The translations under genes and the position numbers were made by a program. Source: Agromyces cerinus (GTDB lineage: Bacteria > Actinomycetota > Actinomycetes > Actinomycetales > Microbacteriaceae). Taken from it: a stretch of DNA of 64,000 nt. The notes below the pieces were generated by a model that saw nothing but the letters and a program-made list of their open reading frames with translations, was not told the origin of the DNA and did no database searches. The stretch is taken from NCBI RefSeq assembly GCF_016907835.1, contig NZ_JAFBCT010000001.1, positions 2,666,001-2,730,000 on the forward strand, in the 5' to 3' direction. Below, in pieces: positions 35,475-43,983 of this stretch. Position 1 is the stretch's first letter. Each line of letters opens with the position of its first letter.

Positions 35475-36824
35475 TTAGCGGAAGCGCGGATCGTTGCCCG
35501 CCGAGGTGCTCACCTTCAGGTGCAGTGCCTCCGCGATGTCGTCCCAGTCCACGTACGAGAAATTCGTCGCGTCGCGGTCGCCGTCGACGCCGTCGCCGGT
35601 CTCGGGCTCGTCGTGCGTCACGAGCAGTCCGTCGCGATAGTCGCCGACGACGCGGTTGGTGACGGCGAGCCCGTCGGAGCCGTTGATCTCATCGGCACCG
35701 TCGACACCGTCGACGCTGAACGTGCCGACGAGGCGGTTGCGTCCCTGCCGCTCGTACACGGCGAACGTGTCGTCGCCCTGGCTCGAGACGATGAGGTACC
35801 CGGTCGCGCCGGGGCCGTAGTAGAGGTCGACGCCCTCGGCGTCGGCTTCGAGCACCGAGCCTCCGAAGCCCTCGTCGGCGGCGTCGACGGGTGCGCATTC
35901 CTCGGTCTCGGGGTCGTACGCGTCGTGGACGCCGAAGTCCTTCACCCGGTCGATGAGCCGCGGCTCGGCCGCTCCGAAGGGGAGCTGCAGACGCCAGAGG
36001 CCGACATCCTCCTGCGCCGCGTACAGTACGCCGGTGCGCTGGTCGACGGTGAGACCCTCGAGGTGCGGTTCGATGCCGGGCTCGTCGCACGGCGTCCAGG
36101 TGGTGCCGTCGGGCAGCGGGAACGAAGCCGGCATGTCGGTCGTGGCGACGTCGGCGTACCCGAGCGCACCGTCGATCTCGACGATGCGGGCGGTCGCGAG
36201 GGTCGTGGCGCCCTCCTGCGTGACCACGGCGTACACCTCGTCGCCGGCGGTCGGCTGCCACACGGCGAGGCCGTAGGCGGTGTGCCCCTCATCGACCGTC
36301 GCCCGGTCGGCGCTGAAGAGGAACGGCTGCTCGGCCGCGGTCACCTCGACGAGCGGAGTCTCCGCCTCCGTGCCGGCGGGGTCGATCGTGAAGAAGCGCA
36401 ACTGATCGTTGTACCGGTCGGAGACGACAGCGACGTCGACGCGCTCGCCGGCGAGCTCGACCCCGTAGGCGATGTCGACGTTGTTGTACCGGCCCTCGGT
36501 GCCGTCGGCGCGCGGCGCGACCGTGGCGGGCAGCGACTGCAGTTCGTCGGACTCGAGGTCGTAGACGCGCAGACCACCCTCCTTCGCCGTCACGATCACG
36601 ATCGATTCGTCGGTGTCGTCGGGGTTCACCCAGATCGCCGGGTCGTCGCCGACGGCGTTGCCGCCCGCCTCATCGTCGTAGAGCACGGGCGTCTCGTTGT
36701 CGGTCGTGACGACGGCCGGGGCGTCACCGGCGAGGTGCGGTGCGGCGGCCCACGCGGCGGGCGCGGCGGCGAGGAGCAGGGCGGCGACGGATGCCGTCGC
36801 GGCACCCTTCAGCAGTGGTGTCAT
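35475..36824 (-). CDS. Secreted beta-propeller phytase
   Basis: The 449-aa protein has a Sec signal peptide (LLKGAATASVAALLLAAAPAAWA). The mature part matches the beta-propeller phytase family (BPP, 3-phytase): GDDPAIWVNP near residue 60, GRYNNVDIAYG, EPHLEGLTVD, EADAEGVDLYYGPG and GSDGLAVTN, which provide Ca2+ and phosphate-site acidic residues (note A-E-G-V-D). BPPs hydrolyse Ca-phytate to release phosphate outside the cell. ATG 36824 is used because a GTG at 36854 overlaps a candidate PHO box. It appears monocistronic. Confidence 0.9.
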   Translation of the reverse strand: MTPLLKGAATASVAALLLAAAPAAWAAAPHLAGDAPAVVTTDNETPVLYDDEAGGNAVGDDPAIWVNPDDTDESIVIVTAKEGGLRVYDLESDELQSLPATVAPRADGTEGRYNNVDIAYGVELAGERVDVAVVSDRYNDQLRFFTIDPAGTEAETPLVEVTAAEQPFLFSADRATVDEGHTAYGLAVWQPTAGDEVYAVVTQEGATTLATARIVEIDGALGYADVATTDMPASFPLPDGTTWTPCDEPGIEPHLEGLTVDQRTGVLYAAQEDVGLWRLQLPFGAAEPRLIDRVKDFGVHDAYDPETEECAPVDAADEGFGGSVLEADAEGVDLYYGPGATGYLIVSSQGDDTFAVYERQGRNRLVGTFSVDGVDGADEINGSDGLAVTNRVVGDYRDGLLVTHDEPETGDGVDGDRDATNFSYVDWDDIAEALHLKVSTSAGNDPRFR

Positions 36825-36852
36825 GCGATGAGACTCGCTGATGCCGCGAAAC

Positions 36853-36874
36853 ACCGGCTGGACACCAGGTGAAC
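36853..36874 (-). promoter_or_regulatory. Candidate PHO box (PhoP direct repeats) upstream of phytase
   Basis: On the minus strand two adjacent 11-mers, GTTCACCTGGT and GTCCAGCCGGT, agree at 8 of 11 positions. The first fits the GTTCACC core of Streptomyces PHO boxes, which are also 11-bp direct repeats. Location 29-50 bp upstream of a phosphate-scavenging gene supports the call. Confidence 0.55.
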
Positions 36875-36908
36875 TCGGCCCGACGACGAGAACCCGAAGC
36901 GTCGCGCC

Positions 36909-37739
36909 TCAGAACTCCTCGTGCGTGTCGGGGTCGCCGCCCCAGATGCGGCCGCGCGACAACGCGGAGATGGCGTCGACCTCTTCGGTCGTGAGCGCGA
37001 ACCCGAAGACGTCGAGGTTCTCACGGCGGCGTGCGGCATCCGACGACTTCGGGATCGGCACCGCCTCGAGCTCGACGTGCCAGCGCAGCACCGCCTGCGC
37101 GGGAGTGACGCCGTGGGCGGCGGCGACCTCGGCGACGACCGGCTCCTGCAGCAGTTCGGTGCGCTTGGCGAGCGGGCTCCAGCTCATGGTGCGGATGTCG
37201 TGCTCGTCGTGGAAGGCGCGCAGCTCGTCTTGCGGAAAGTAGGGGTGCAGTTCGACCTGGTTCACGACGGGCACGATGCCGGTGCTGTCGATGAGCCGGG
37301 TGAGCATCTCGGGCGTGAAGTTCGAGACCCCGATCGACCGCACGAGCCCCTTCTCGCGCAGCGAGATCATCGCCCGCCAGCTGTCGAGGTACTTGCCGAG
37401 GCGCGGCAGCGGCCAGTGGATGAGGTACAGGTCGACCCAGTCGAGGTCGAGCCGCATGCGTGACTGCTCGAAGCTCGCGATCGTCTCGTCGAACCCGTGG
37501 TGCTTTCCCGGCAGCTTCGTCGCGATCACGAGGTCGCTGCGATCGACGTCGGTGCGACGGATCGCCTCGCCCACGGCCTCTTCGTTGCCGTAGTTGAAGG
37601 CCGTGTCGATGAGGCGGTAGCCCTCGGCGATGCCCGCGGTGATCGCGTCGATGCCCGCCTGGTCGTCGAGCCCGTACGTTCCGAGTCCGATCGCGGGAAT
37701 CGTGTTGCCGTCGCGGAGTGCATACGCGGGTGCGATCAT
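36909..37739 (-). CDS. Aldo/keto reductase
   Basis: The 276-aa protein is an NADPH-dependent (alpha/beta)8-barrel reductase of the AKR superfamily (2,5-diketogluconate reductase-like): IGLGTYGLDD, the Asp/Tyr of LIDTAFNYGNEEAVGEAI, Lys of LVIATKLPG and His of DLYLIHWPLP make the catalytic tetrad, with IGVSNFTPEML and PIPKSSDAARRRENLDVF at the cofactor site. ATG 37739 follows GAGGA; the GTG/ATG seven codons earlier is less likely. Confidence 0.93.
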   Translation of the reverse strand: MIAPAYALRDGNTIPAIGLGTYGLDDQAGIDAITAGIAEGYRLIDTAFNYGNEEAVGEAIRRTDVDRSDLVIATKLPGKHHGFDETIASFEQSRMRLDLDWVDLYLIHWPLPRLGKYLDSWRAMISLREKGLVRSIGVSNFTPEMLTRLIDSTGIVPVVNQVELHPYFPQDELRAFHDEHDIRTMSWSPLAKRTELLQEPVVAEVAAAHGVTPAQAVLRWHVELEAVPIPKSSDAARRRENLDVFGFALTTEEVDAISALSRGRIWGGDPDTHEEF

Positions 37740-37814
37740 CTGTCCATCCTCACGCACACCAGCGCCGGATGCCAGATACGACGCCCCGTGGATTCCGGCG
37801 GTGCGCCACCGGCC

Positions 37815-38759
37815 TCAGCCGGAGACGGGAACCTCCGCGAACGCCCGCACCGGGAAGGTGCCGAATCCGGCGACCCGCGGCGGCACCGCCGTGAAACGTG
37901 CGCCGCGCGCGGGCACCTCGGCGAGCGCGGTGAGGTGCTCGACCACGTGGATGCCGGCCGCGAGCAGGATCGAGTGCGCCGGACGCTCGCCGGCCGACTC
38001 GGCGTCGTCGATGTTGAGCGAGTCGATGCCGACGATCGCGACGCCCGCATCTGCGAGATGCTGCGCACCTGCCTCGGTGAGGAACGGCGCGCCGTGCAGG
38101 TATTCGGGCTTCCCGAAGTGACGACTCCAGCCGGTGTGCAGCAGCACCGCCGTGCCCGCGAGCTCGCGGTCGAAGAAGACCTCTGCGGGAATGCCGCGCT
38201 CCGCGGCATCCGTCAACCGGAAGACCTCGGCCGGGATGCCGACGAGTGTCTCGAGCGACAGGCTGGCGAGGTCGCCGCCGTCGGCGTAGCGGTGGAACGG
38301 GCTGTCGAGGTAGGTGCCGGTGTTGCCCGCCATCTGGATGATGTCGATCTCGAACTCGGTGCCCGGTGCGTAGTGCTCGCGCGAGGCCTCGCGCGTGAGG
38401 TGCGGCGTGATCACCGGCGCCGGGATGCCCGGGTAGGTCACGAGCCCCTCGCTGATCACATGGCTGAGGTCGACGAGTCGCCCGCGCTGCATGCTGCCGG
38501 AAGCAGCGGATGCCTCGGCGCCCACGGATGCCTCGGCGCCGACGCCCCGCGAGCCCTTGTGCGGCTCCTCGACGATCTCGAGGTTCGAGAGCTCGACGCT
38601 GCCGACGAGCGCGAGCCCGAGGTGGCGCACGAGCAGCTCGCCGATCTGCGTCTCGGTGAGGTGCTGCGACGGCAGGTCGAGCCGGAACGCCTCGGCGCGC
38701 AGGCCTCCCCCGTTGACGAAGGCGATGTCGGCGTCGAAGTGGGCGCGGTACTCGGTCAT
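37815..38759 (-). CDS. Cyclase-family (kynurenine formamidase-like) hydrolase with N-terminal extension
   Basis: Residues about 95-314 match the cyclase/KynB-like metal hydrolase family: RLVDLSHVISEGLVTYPG at the start and AGNTGTYLDSPFHRYADGG at the metal site. The canonical motif is H-x-G-T-H-x-D-x-P-x-H; here the first His is Asn and the second Tyr, leaving Asp and the last His. The first 80-90 residues (with LPSQHLTETQIGELLVRHLG) form an extra small domain joined by an Ala/Glu/Ser linker. Its start overlaps the APC transporter stop (ATGA), so it probably acts on something that transporter brings in. Confidence 0.82.
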   Translation of the reverse strand: MTEYRAHFDADIAFVNGGGLRAEAFRLDLPSQHLTETQIGELLVRHLGLALVGSVELSNLEIVEEPHKGSRGVGAEASVGAEASAASGSMQRGRLVDLSHVISEGLVTYPGIPAPVITPHLTREASREHYAPGTEFEIDIIQMAGNTGTYLDSPFHRYADGGDLASLSLETLVGIPAEVFRLTDAAERGIPAEVFFDRELAGTAVLLHTGWSRHFGKPEYLHGAPFLTEAGAQHLADAGVAIVGIDSLNIDDAESAGERPAHSILLAAGIHVVEHLTALAEVPARGARFTAVPPRVAGFGTFPVRAFAEVPVSG

Positions 38760-40183
38760 TCGGTCTCCTGTGCGACGGGCTGGGCTGGGTGGGCGGCAGG
38801 TGCGGACTCGGCAGCGATCGGTTCACCGCGGCGGCGGGCACGCACCCGGCGCACCACCGTCACGAGCACCGCGGCGGCGGCGAGCACGAGCGGCACCACG
38901 AGGTTCGCCCAGGCGAGCACGAGGAGTCCCATGGTCATGATCGTCGCGACGACGGCGAGCCACCACCCGAACGACCAGCGCTTCAGCAGCAGGGTCGCGG
39001 CGAGCATGCCCACGGCGTAGATCGCGACCATGTTGCTCGTGTGGATCAGGATGAACCCCGTGAGGTCGAGGTCGTTCAGCAGCATGAGGCCGAAGTAGGC
39101 GACGATGAGCACCCCGGTGAGGGCGAGCGCGCGACGCGGCACCTCGCCGTCGGCGGCGCCCTTGGCGAAGAACTTGGGCAGGTCGCCGTCGCGCCCGAGT
39201 GCGGCGCCGAGCTTGCCGAACGCCGGCATGTAGGCGTTCATCACGCCGAGCGTGACGATCGCCGCGACGATCGCGACGAGCACGGGGCCGATGCCGGGCG
39301 CGGTCGTCTCGACGAGGTCGAGCAGCGGCACCTGGCCGTCGCCCGCCCGGTCGCCGAGCACCGCGACGGTGACGAACTGCAGGGCGAGGTAGCCGGCGCC
39401 GACCACGACGACGGCGATGCCGGTCGCGAGCGGGATGATCTTGCGCGGGTTCCTGAACTCCCCGGCGATGTGGGTGCCGACCTCCCAGCCGGCGAAGGCC
39501 CAGACGAAGAGGCTGATGGCGACGCCGACGCCGCCCCAGCCGTTCGGCAGGAACGGCGTGAAGTTGGATGCCTCGGCGGCCGGGAACGTGACCGCGACCA
39601 CGCCGACGACCACGGCGATCAAGAGACCGGTGAGCACGAACTGCACCCAGCCCGCGACCCGCACACCGAACCAGTTGACGATGAACGGGGGCACGAAGAC
39701 CGCGAAGCCGATGATCGGCACCGCCGAGCGATCGATGCCGAGCACCGCGACCACGTACTCGCCGCCGAGCACGGCGAGCACCGGGGCGCCGATGCAGACG
39801 CCGAAGTAGAACCAGTACCCGGCCATGCGGGCGGCGGTGTCGCCGAGCGCACGGCGCGCGTAGCTCGCGACGCCGCCCGCATCGGGGTAACGCGAGGCGA
39901 GCGCTGCGAAGGTGCCGGCGAGCGGTATCGACAGCACGAGCACCACGGCGACCGCGACGACCGAGGCCGGACCGGCGGCCGAGGCGGCGAGCCCGGGCAG
40001 CACGAGGATGCCGGTGCCGAGCACGCTCGCGATGTAGAGCGCCGTGCCCTGCACGAGGCCGAGACTGCCGCGGTGCGGCTCGGAATCGGTCGTGGGAGCG
40101 ATGCCCGATGCCGCGCTGACGGCCGGTGCTGCGCCGGAGGCCACAGCGGTCTGGTTCGAAGTCACCCGCTCATTCTGGGGCAT
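38756..40183 (-). CDS. APC-superfamily amino acid permease
   Basis: The 475-aa protein has about 12 membrane helices and the APC signature in helix 1 (YIASVLGTGILVLPGLAA, the unwound G-T-G-I substrate site) and EGxG-like loop RYPDAGGVASYARRALGD. It resembles YjeH/cationic or neutral amino acid permeases. ATG 40183 (MPQNERVTSN) is chosen over the much longer open frame. It precedes the cyclase-family gene with an ATGA overlap. Confidence 0.9.
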   Translation of the reverse strand: MPQNERVTSNQTAVASGAAPAVSAASGIAPTTDSEPHRGSLGLVQGTALYIASVLGTGILVLPGLAASAAGPASVVAVAVVLVLSIPLAGTFAALASRYPDAGGVASYARRALGDTAARMAGYWFYFGVCIGAPVLAVLGGEYVVAVLGIDRSAVPIIGFAVFVPPFIVNWFGVRVAGWVQFVLTGLLIAVVVGVVAVTFPAAEASNFTPFLPNGWGGVGVAISLFVWAFAGWEVGTHIAGEFRNPRKIIPLATGIAVVVVGAGYLALQFVTVAVLGDRAGDGQVPLLDLVETTAPGIGPVLVAIVAAIVTLGVMNAYMPAFGKLGAALGRDGDLPKFFAKGAADGEVPRRALALTGVLIVAYFGLMLLNDLDLTGFILIHTSNMVAIYAVGMLAATLLLKRWSFGWWLAVVATIMTMGLLVLAWANLVVPLVLAAAAVLVTVVRRVRARRRGEPIAAESAPAAHPAQPVAQETE

Positions 40184-40200
40184 CCCACCGTCATGCACCG

Positions 40201-40237
40201 CTGGCAGGATTGACACACTTCGTCGAAATACTGCCAG
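40201..40237. promoter_or_regulatory. Inverted repeat upstream of the APC permease operon
   Basis: CTGGCAG (40201-40207) and CTGCCAG (40231-40237) form 7-bp arms 30 bp apart from start to start, 18-54 bp upstream of the permease start codon. It may be an operator; the regulator is not identified. Confidence 0.35.
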
Positions 40238-40315
40238 TGACTCAGCTACCGAGGTCGCACGTCGCCGCGACCGTCGGTGGATGTGCGCCGGGTCGGCATC
40301 GGCTGGGCTGGACGC

Positions 40316-41257
40316 ATGATCACGAAACGCACTCGAACGGCAGGCCCGACCCTCATCGCCGCCACGATCGGCGCGGCAGCAATCGCCGCCCTCACCGCCG
40401 CCGCATCCCTCGCGATCGGCCCCACCGACGATTACGCGCGGATCTTCCCGCCTCGTTGGCTCGCCCTGATCGCCGTGACCCTGGTACTCGCGTCGCTGCT
40501 CATTGCGCGGATGACGAGCTCGACGCGCGGAACGCGTGCGGCGGGCGTGCTCGGCTGGGCCGCGGCGGTGTTCTTCTTCGGCGCATCCGGAGGGGCCGTC
40601 CTCGACGGGTTCCGTGCGTTCTTCTGGGCCACGGGCATCCCCTCCGGTGACTTCGCGACCGTCGACTGGCCTGGCGCGATCGCACGGGCCGCGAGCCTCC
40701 TCGCCGCACTCGTCACCGTCGCCTGGGCATGGCGACTCCGCGCCGGTCATGCCCGCGACGCCGGCGCCGCGGCATCCGCTCGCACACGAATCGCGGTGGC
40801 GTGGTGCGCCGTCGCCTTCGCCGTTCCCTATCCGCTGCTGAAACTGGTGTGGTGGGTACAGGATCGCTCGAGCTCTCCGGTCGACCGCACCGCCGGCTTC
40901 CCGGTGATGGAACTCCTCTCCTTCGGCGCAGCGCTCGTGCTCGTGCTGCTCCTGACCTCGTCACGGCGCGTGCCCCTCCCGGCATGGCTGCTCGTCGCCT
41001 GCGGCTTGTGCGCGTCGATGGCACTGCTCAGCATGGGGTTCCTCATGGTGTTCGGGCTGCTGGCGCAGGTGACCGGAGTCGCGGCGGGTTCCGTCGTGTT
41101 CGCAAGCGATGGGGCGACCCTGATGGTGCTGGGCGTCTACGGCACGTGGCTCGCGCTCGGAGTGGTGGTGCTCACCGCGACACTCGGATTCATCGATGCT
41201 CGCGGTTCGACTCGCGATGCCGAGCACGCTCGCGCCCCAGCGAGCATCGCCGCATAG
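40316..41257 (+). CDS. Hypothetical multi-pass membrane protein upstream of a two-component system
   Basis: The 313-aa product has about eight hydrophobic segments (for example ATIGAAAIAALTAAASLAIG, LALIAVTLVLASLLIA, LSFGAALVLVLLLTSS, LMVLGVYGTWLALGVVVL). I recognise no family. It lies 15 bp upstream of the histidine kinase gene and is likely in the same operon, so it may be a sensor partner or a target of that system. Confidence 0.8.
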   Translation: MITKRTRTAGPTLIAATIGAAAIAALTAAASLAIGPTDDYARIFPPRWLALIAVTLVLASLLIARMTSSTRGTRAAGVLGWAAAVFFFGASGGAVLDGFRAFFWATGIPSGDFATVDWPGAIARAASLLAALVTVAWAWRLRAGHARDAGAAASARTRIAVAWCAVAFAVPYPLLKLVWWVQDRSSSPVDRTAGFPVMELLSFGAALVLVLLLTSSRRVPLPAWLLVACGLCASMALLSMGFLMVFGLLAQVTGVAAGSVVFASDGATLMVLGVYGTWLALGVVVLTATLGFIDARGSTRDAEHARAPASIAA

Positions 41258-41272
41258 GTTGGAGGTGTGACC

Positions 41273-42445
41273 ATGACACCGACGCGCCACGACGCACTCA
41301 TCGCCGCCGTTGCCGCGATGGTGCTGCTGCCGCCGACGGCGCTGGTCTCGTTCACGTCGATCCCGGCCCCGGGCGCGTGGGTCGTGGTTGTGCTCGCGAT
41401 CGTCGGGCATGCCGCGCTGTTGTGGCGGAGCTCGCACCCGTCGGCTGCGCTGCTCGTGATCGCGGGGTGCGTCGGCGGCGAGGCCGTCGTCACGGGCCTG
41501 TTCTTCGTCCTGCCGTCGTCGCTCGTGTTCGTGATCGCGGTGTACGCCGCGACCGCGTACGGAACACGCTGGATGCCGCTCGTGATCGGGCTCGTCGGGT
41601 CGGTCGCTGCGGCGGGCCGCTACGCCGCAGACCCGAACGTCGTCGACTCCGGATTCGGGCCGTCGCCGTGGCTGCTCTTCGTGCTCTTCACCGCGGTCGT
41701 GCTGTGCGCATGGACGATGGGTCTCCTTCGACGGTCCCAGCTGCTGGCGACAGAGCTCGCCGAGCAGCGGGCCGAGAGCGAACGCCGCGAGCGCACACAG
41801 CGCGAGGCGCTCGCTGCGTTCGAGGAGCGCGCCCGCATCTCGCGCGACATGCATGACGTGCTCGCCCACTCCCTTGCGGTGATCGTCGGCCAGTCACGGG
41901 TCGCCAGGTTCGACGAGGCGCGAGCGACCTCGGCGCTCACCGTGATCGAAGACACCGCACGCGATTCGCTGCACGAGATCAGGGTGCTGCTCCGAGGCAT
42001 CCGCGATGACGAAGCTTCGCCCGATGCGCGGCCGCTCCCGCAACCGACCCTCGCCGAACTCCCCGAGCTGATCGAGCGGGCGCGTTCGCTCGGTTTCGTC
42101 ATCGCGCATTCGACGGAGGGTACGGCGACTCCGATCGGGGCGGCCGCGCAAGTTGCGATCTACCGCGTCGTGCAGGAGGCGCTCACCAACGTCGCCAAGC
42201 ACGCGCACCCCGGCGCGATCGTCGACCTCTTGATGAGGTGGGACGACGATCGGCTGTCCGTGATCATCACGAACGACCGGGCGCGCGTGCGAGGTGGCGC
42301 CGAGACGATCGAGCCCGGACTCGGGCTGCTGGGCATGGGCGAACGACTGCGTGCGGTCGGCGGAAGCCTCACGACCGTCGACGCGGGTGACGGCAGCTTC
42401 ACGGTGACCGCCACGGTGCCGACGCGGGCGGAGCCCACCGCATGA
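41273..42445 (+). CDS. Sensor histidine kinase (HisKA_3, NarL-type)
   Basis: The 390-aa protein has about five N-terminal membrane helices, a coiled coil (about 145-180), the HisKA_3 dimerisation/phosphoacceptor helix with ERARISRDMHDVLAHSL (His near 197), and a HATPase_c domain (EALTNVAKHAHPGA N-box, GLGLLGMGERLRAVGG G-box). GGAGG lies seven bases before ATG 41273; the GTG at 41267 is too close to it. It overlaps the response regulator gene by ATGA. Confidence 0.93.
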   Translation: MTPTRHDALIAAVAAMVLLPPTALVSFTSIPAPGAWVVVVLAIVGHAALLWRSSHPSAALLVIAGCVGGEAVVTGLFFVLPSSLVFVIAVYAATAYGTRWMPLVIGLVGSVAAAGRYAADPNVVDSGFGPSPWLLFVLFTAVVLCAWTMGLLRRSQLLATELAEQRAESERRERTQREALAAFEERARISRDMHDVLAHSLAVIVGQSRVARFDEARATSALTVIEDTARDSLHEIRVLLRGIRDDEASPDARPLPQPTLAELPELIERARSLGFVIAHSTEGTATPIGAAAQVAIYRVVQEALTNVAKHAHPGAIVDLLMRWDDDRLSVIITNDRARVRGGAETIEPGLGLLGMGERLRAVGGSLTTVDAGDGSFTVTATVPTRAEPTA

Positions 42446-43092
42446 TCCGCGTACTCGTCGTCGATGACCAGGACCTCGTGCGAGCCGGCATCGTCGCGAG
42501 CGTTGATGCCCAGGCCGACCTCGAAGTCGTCGGCGAGGCCGCGACGGGTGCCGAGTCCGTGCGCGCGACGGCGCGACTCTCCCCCGACGTCGTGCTGATG
42601 GACATCAGGATGCCGCAGCTCGACGGCGTCGACGCGACCCGCGAGATCCTCGAACACCACGCCGACACACGGGTGCTCGTGCTCACGACCTTCGATGCCG
42701 ACGAGTACGTCTTCGGGGCGCTGCGCGCCGGGGCATCCGGGTTCCTGTTGAAGGACGCCTCGGTCGACGAACTGGCCGCGGCGATCCGAGCGGTACACCG
42801 CGGCGATGCAGTGCTCGCCCCATCGACGACGAGCCGGTTCGTCGAGCTGATGCTTCCCGGGATGCCCGATCCCGGTCGGCGCGCGGCCGCCGAGGCGAGC
42901 CTGACCGAGCGCGAACTCGAGATCGTGCGGCTCGTGACGCAAGGCCTCGGCAACGCCGAGATCGCTCGAACCGTCCACCTCGCCGAGGCGACGGTGAAGA
43001 CGCACATCGGTCGGGTGCTCACCAAGCTCTCGCTCCGCGACCGGGTGCAGATCGTCATCTGGGCCTACCGGAACGGCATCGCGCCCGTCTAG
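42442..43092 (+). CDS. NarL/FixJ-type response regulator
   Basis: The 216-aa protein has a receiver domain (acidic DD at residues 8-9, phosphoacceptor Asp in DVVLMDIRMPQLDG, T in LTTFDADEYVF, K in GFLLKDAS) and a C-terminal LuxR-type HTH (LTERELEIVRLVTQGLGNAE ... ATVKTHIGRVLTKL). It is the partner of the kinase immediately upstream. Confidence 0.95.
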   Translation: MIRVLVVDDQDLVRAGIVASVDAQADLEVVGEAATGAESVRATARLSPDVVLMDIRMPQLDGVDATREILEHHADTRVLVLTTFDADEYVFGALRAGASGFLLKDASVDELAAAIRAVHRGDAVLAPSTTSRFVELMLPGMPDPGRRAAAEASLTERELEIVRLVTQGLGNAEIARTVHLAEATVKTHIGRVLTKLSLRDRVQIVIWAYRNGIAPV

Positions 43093-43098
43093 CCACGC

Positions 43099-43890
43099 CT
43101 AGTGTCCGCGCACCTGGGCGACCGCCGCCTCCCGATCGATGAAGTTCGTGAGCTCGCCGATCGAGGCCATGAGCGGCGCCGGGAAGAGGACGAGCGTGTT
43201 CTTGTCGACGCCCACCTCGACGAGCGTCTGCAGGGTGCGCAGCTGCAGCGCGAGCGGATGCGACATCATCGTGTCGCTCGCGACGCCGAGCTGGACCGCC
43301 GCGAGCGACTCGCCCTCGGCGGCGATGATCTTCGCCCGCTTCTCGCGCTCGGCCTCGGCCTGCTTCGCCATGGCGCGCTTCATCGAGTCGGGCAGCAGGA
43401 TGTCCTTCAGCTCGACGAGCGTGACCTCGACGCCCCAGTCGAGCGTCGTGACATCCAGGATCTCGCGGATGTTGGCGTTGAGCGCCGCCGTATCGGCGAG
43501 CGCCTCGTCGAGATGGTGCTGGCCGACGACGCGTCGGAGCGTCGTCTGCGCGATCTGCTCGATCGCCGACTTCACGTTCTCGATCGCGATCACCGACTTC
43601 ACCGCGTCGGCCACCCGGTAGTAGGCCACGGCCGACACCCCGACGGTGACGTTGTCCTTCGTGATGATGCCCTGCGACTGGATCGGCAGCGTCACGATGC
43701 GCAACGACACCTTGATCATCACGTCGACGATCGGAATGATGAACCGGATGCCCGGCTCGCGCACGCTGTGCAACCGGCCGAATCGCAGCACCACGCCGCG
43801 CTCGTACTGCTTCACGATCTTCACCGACATGAAGAGGAGGACGATCGCCAGGATGGCGACGATGACCACGGTGATCCAGAACCAGACCAT
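43099..43890 (-). CDS. Slipin/stomatin-like SPFH (band 7) protein
   Basis: The 263-aa protein has one N-terminal membrane helix (FWITVVIVAILAIVLLFMS) and an SPFH/band-7 domain: VKQYERGVVLRFGRL, PGIRFIIPIVD, TKDNVTVGVSAVAYYRV and LRRVVGQHHLDEAL, followed by a charged coiled coil (AKQAEAEREKRAKIIAAEGE). Slipins organise membrane microdomains; NfeD partners are common but none is adjacent. It converges on the response regulator with a 6-bp gap. Confidence 0.93.
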   Translation of the reverse strand: MVWFWITVVIVAILAIVLLFMSVKIVKQYERGVVLRFGRLHSVREPGIRFIIPIVDVMIKVSLRIVTLPIQSQGIITKDNVTVGVSAVAYYRVADAVKSVIAIENVKSAIEQIAQTTLRRVVGQHHLDEALADTAALNANIREILDVTTLDWGVEVTLVELKDILLPDSMKRAMAKQAEAEREKRAKIIAAEGESLAAVQLGVASDTMMSHPLALQLRTLQTLVEVGVDKNTLVLFPAPLMASIGELTNFIDREAAVAQVRGH

Positions 43891-43983
43891 GAGAGCTCAT
43901 CTCCCGAAGCGCCGGAGTCGTGCCGTGCGCCTGCTCCCATTCTCCCACTCATCCGGCTGCGGAGACCCGGCGAGCGGATGCCG

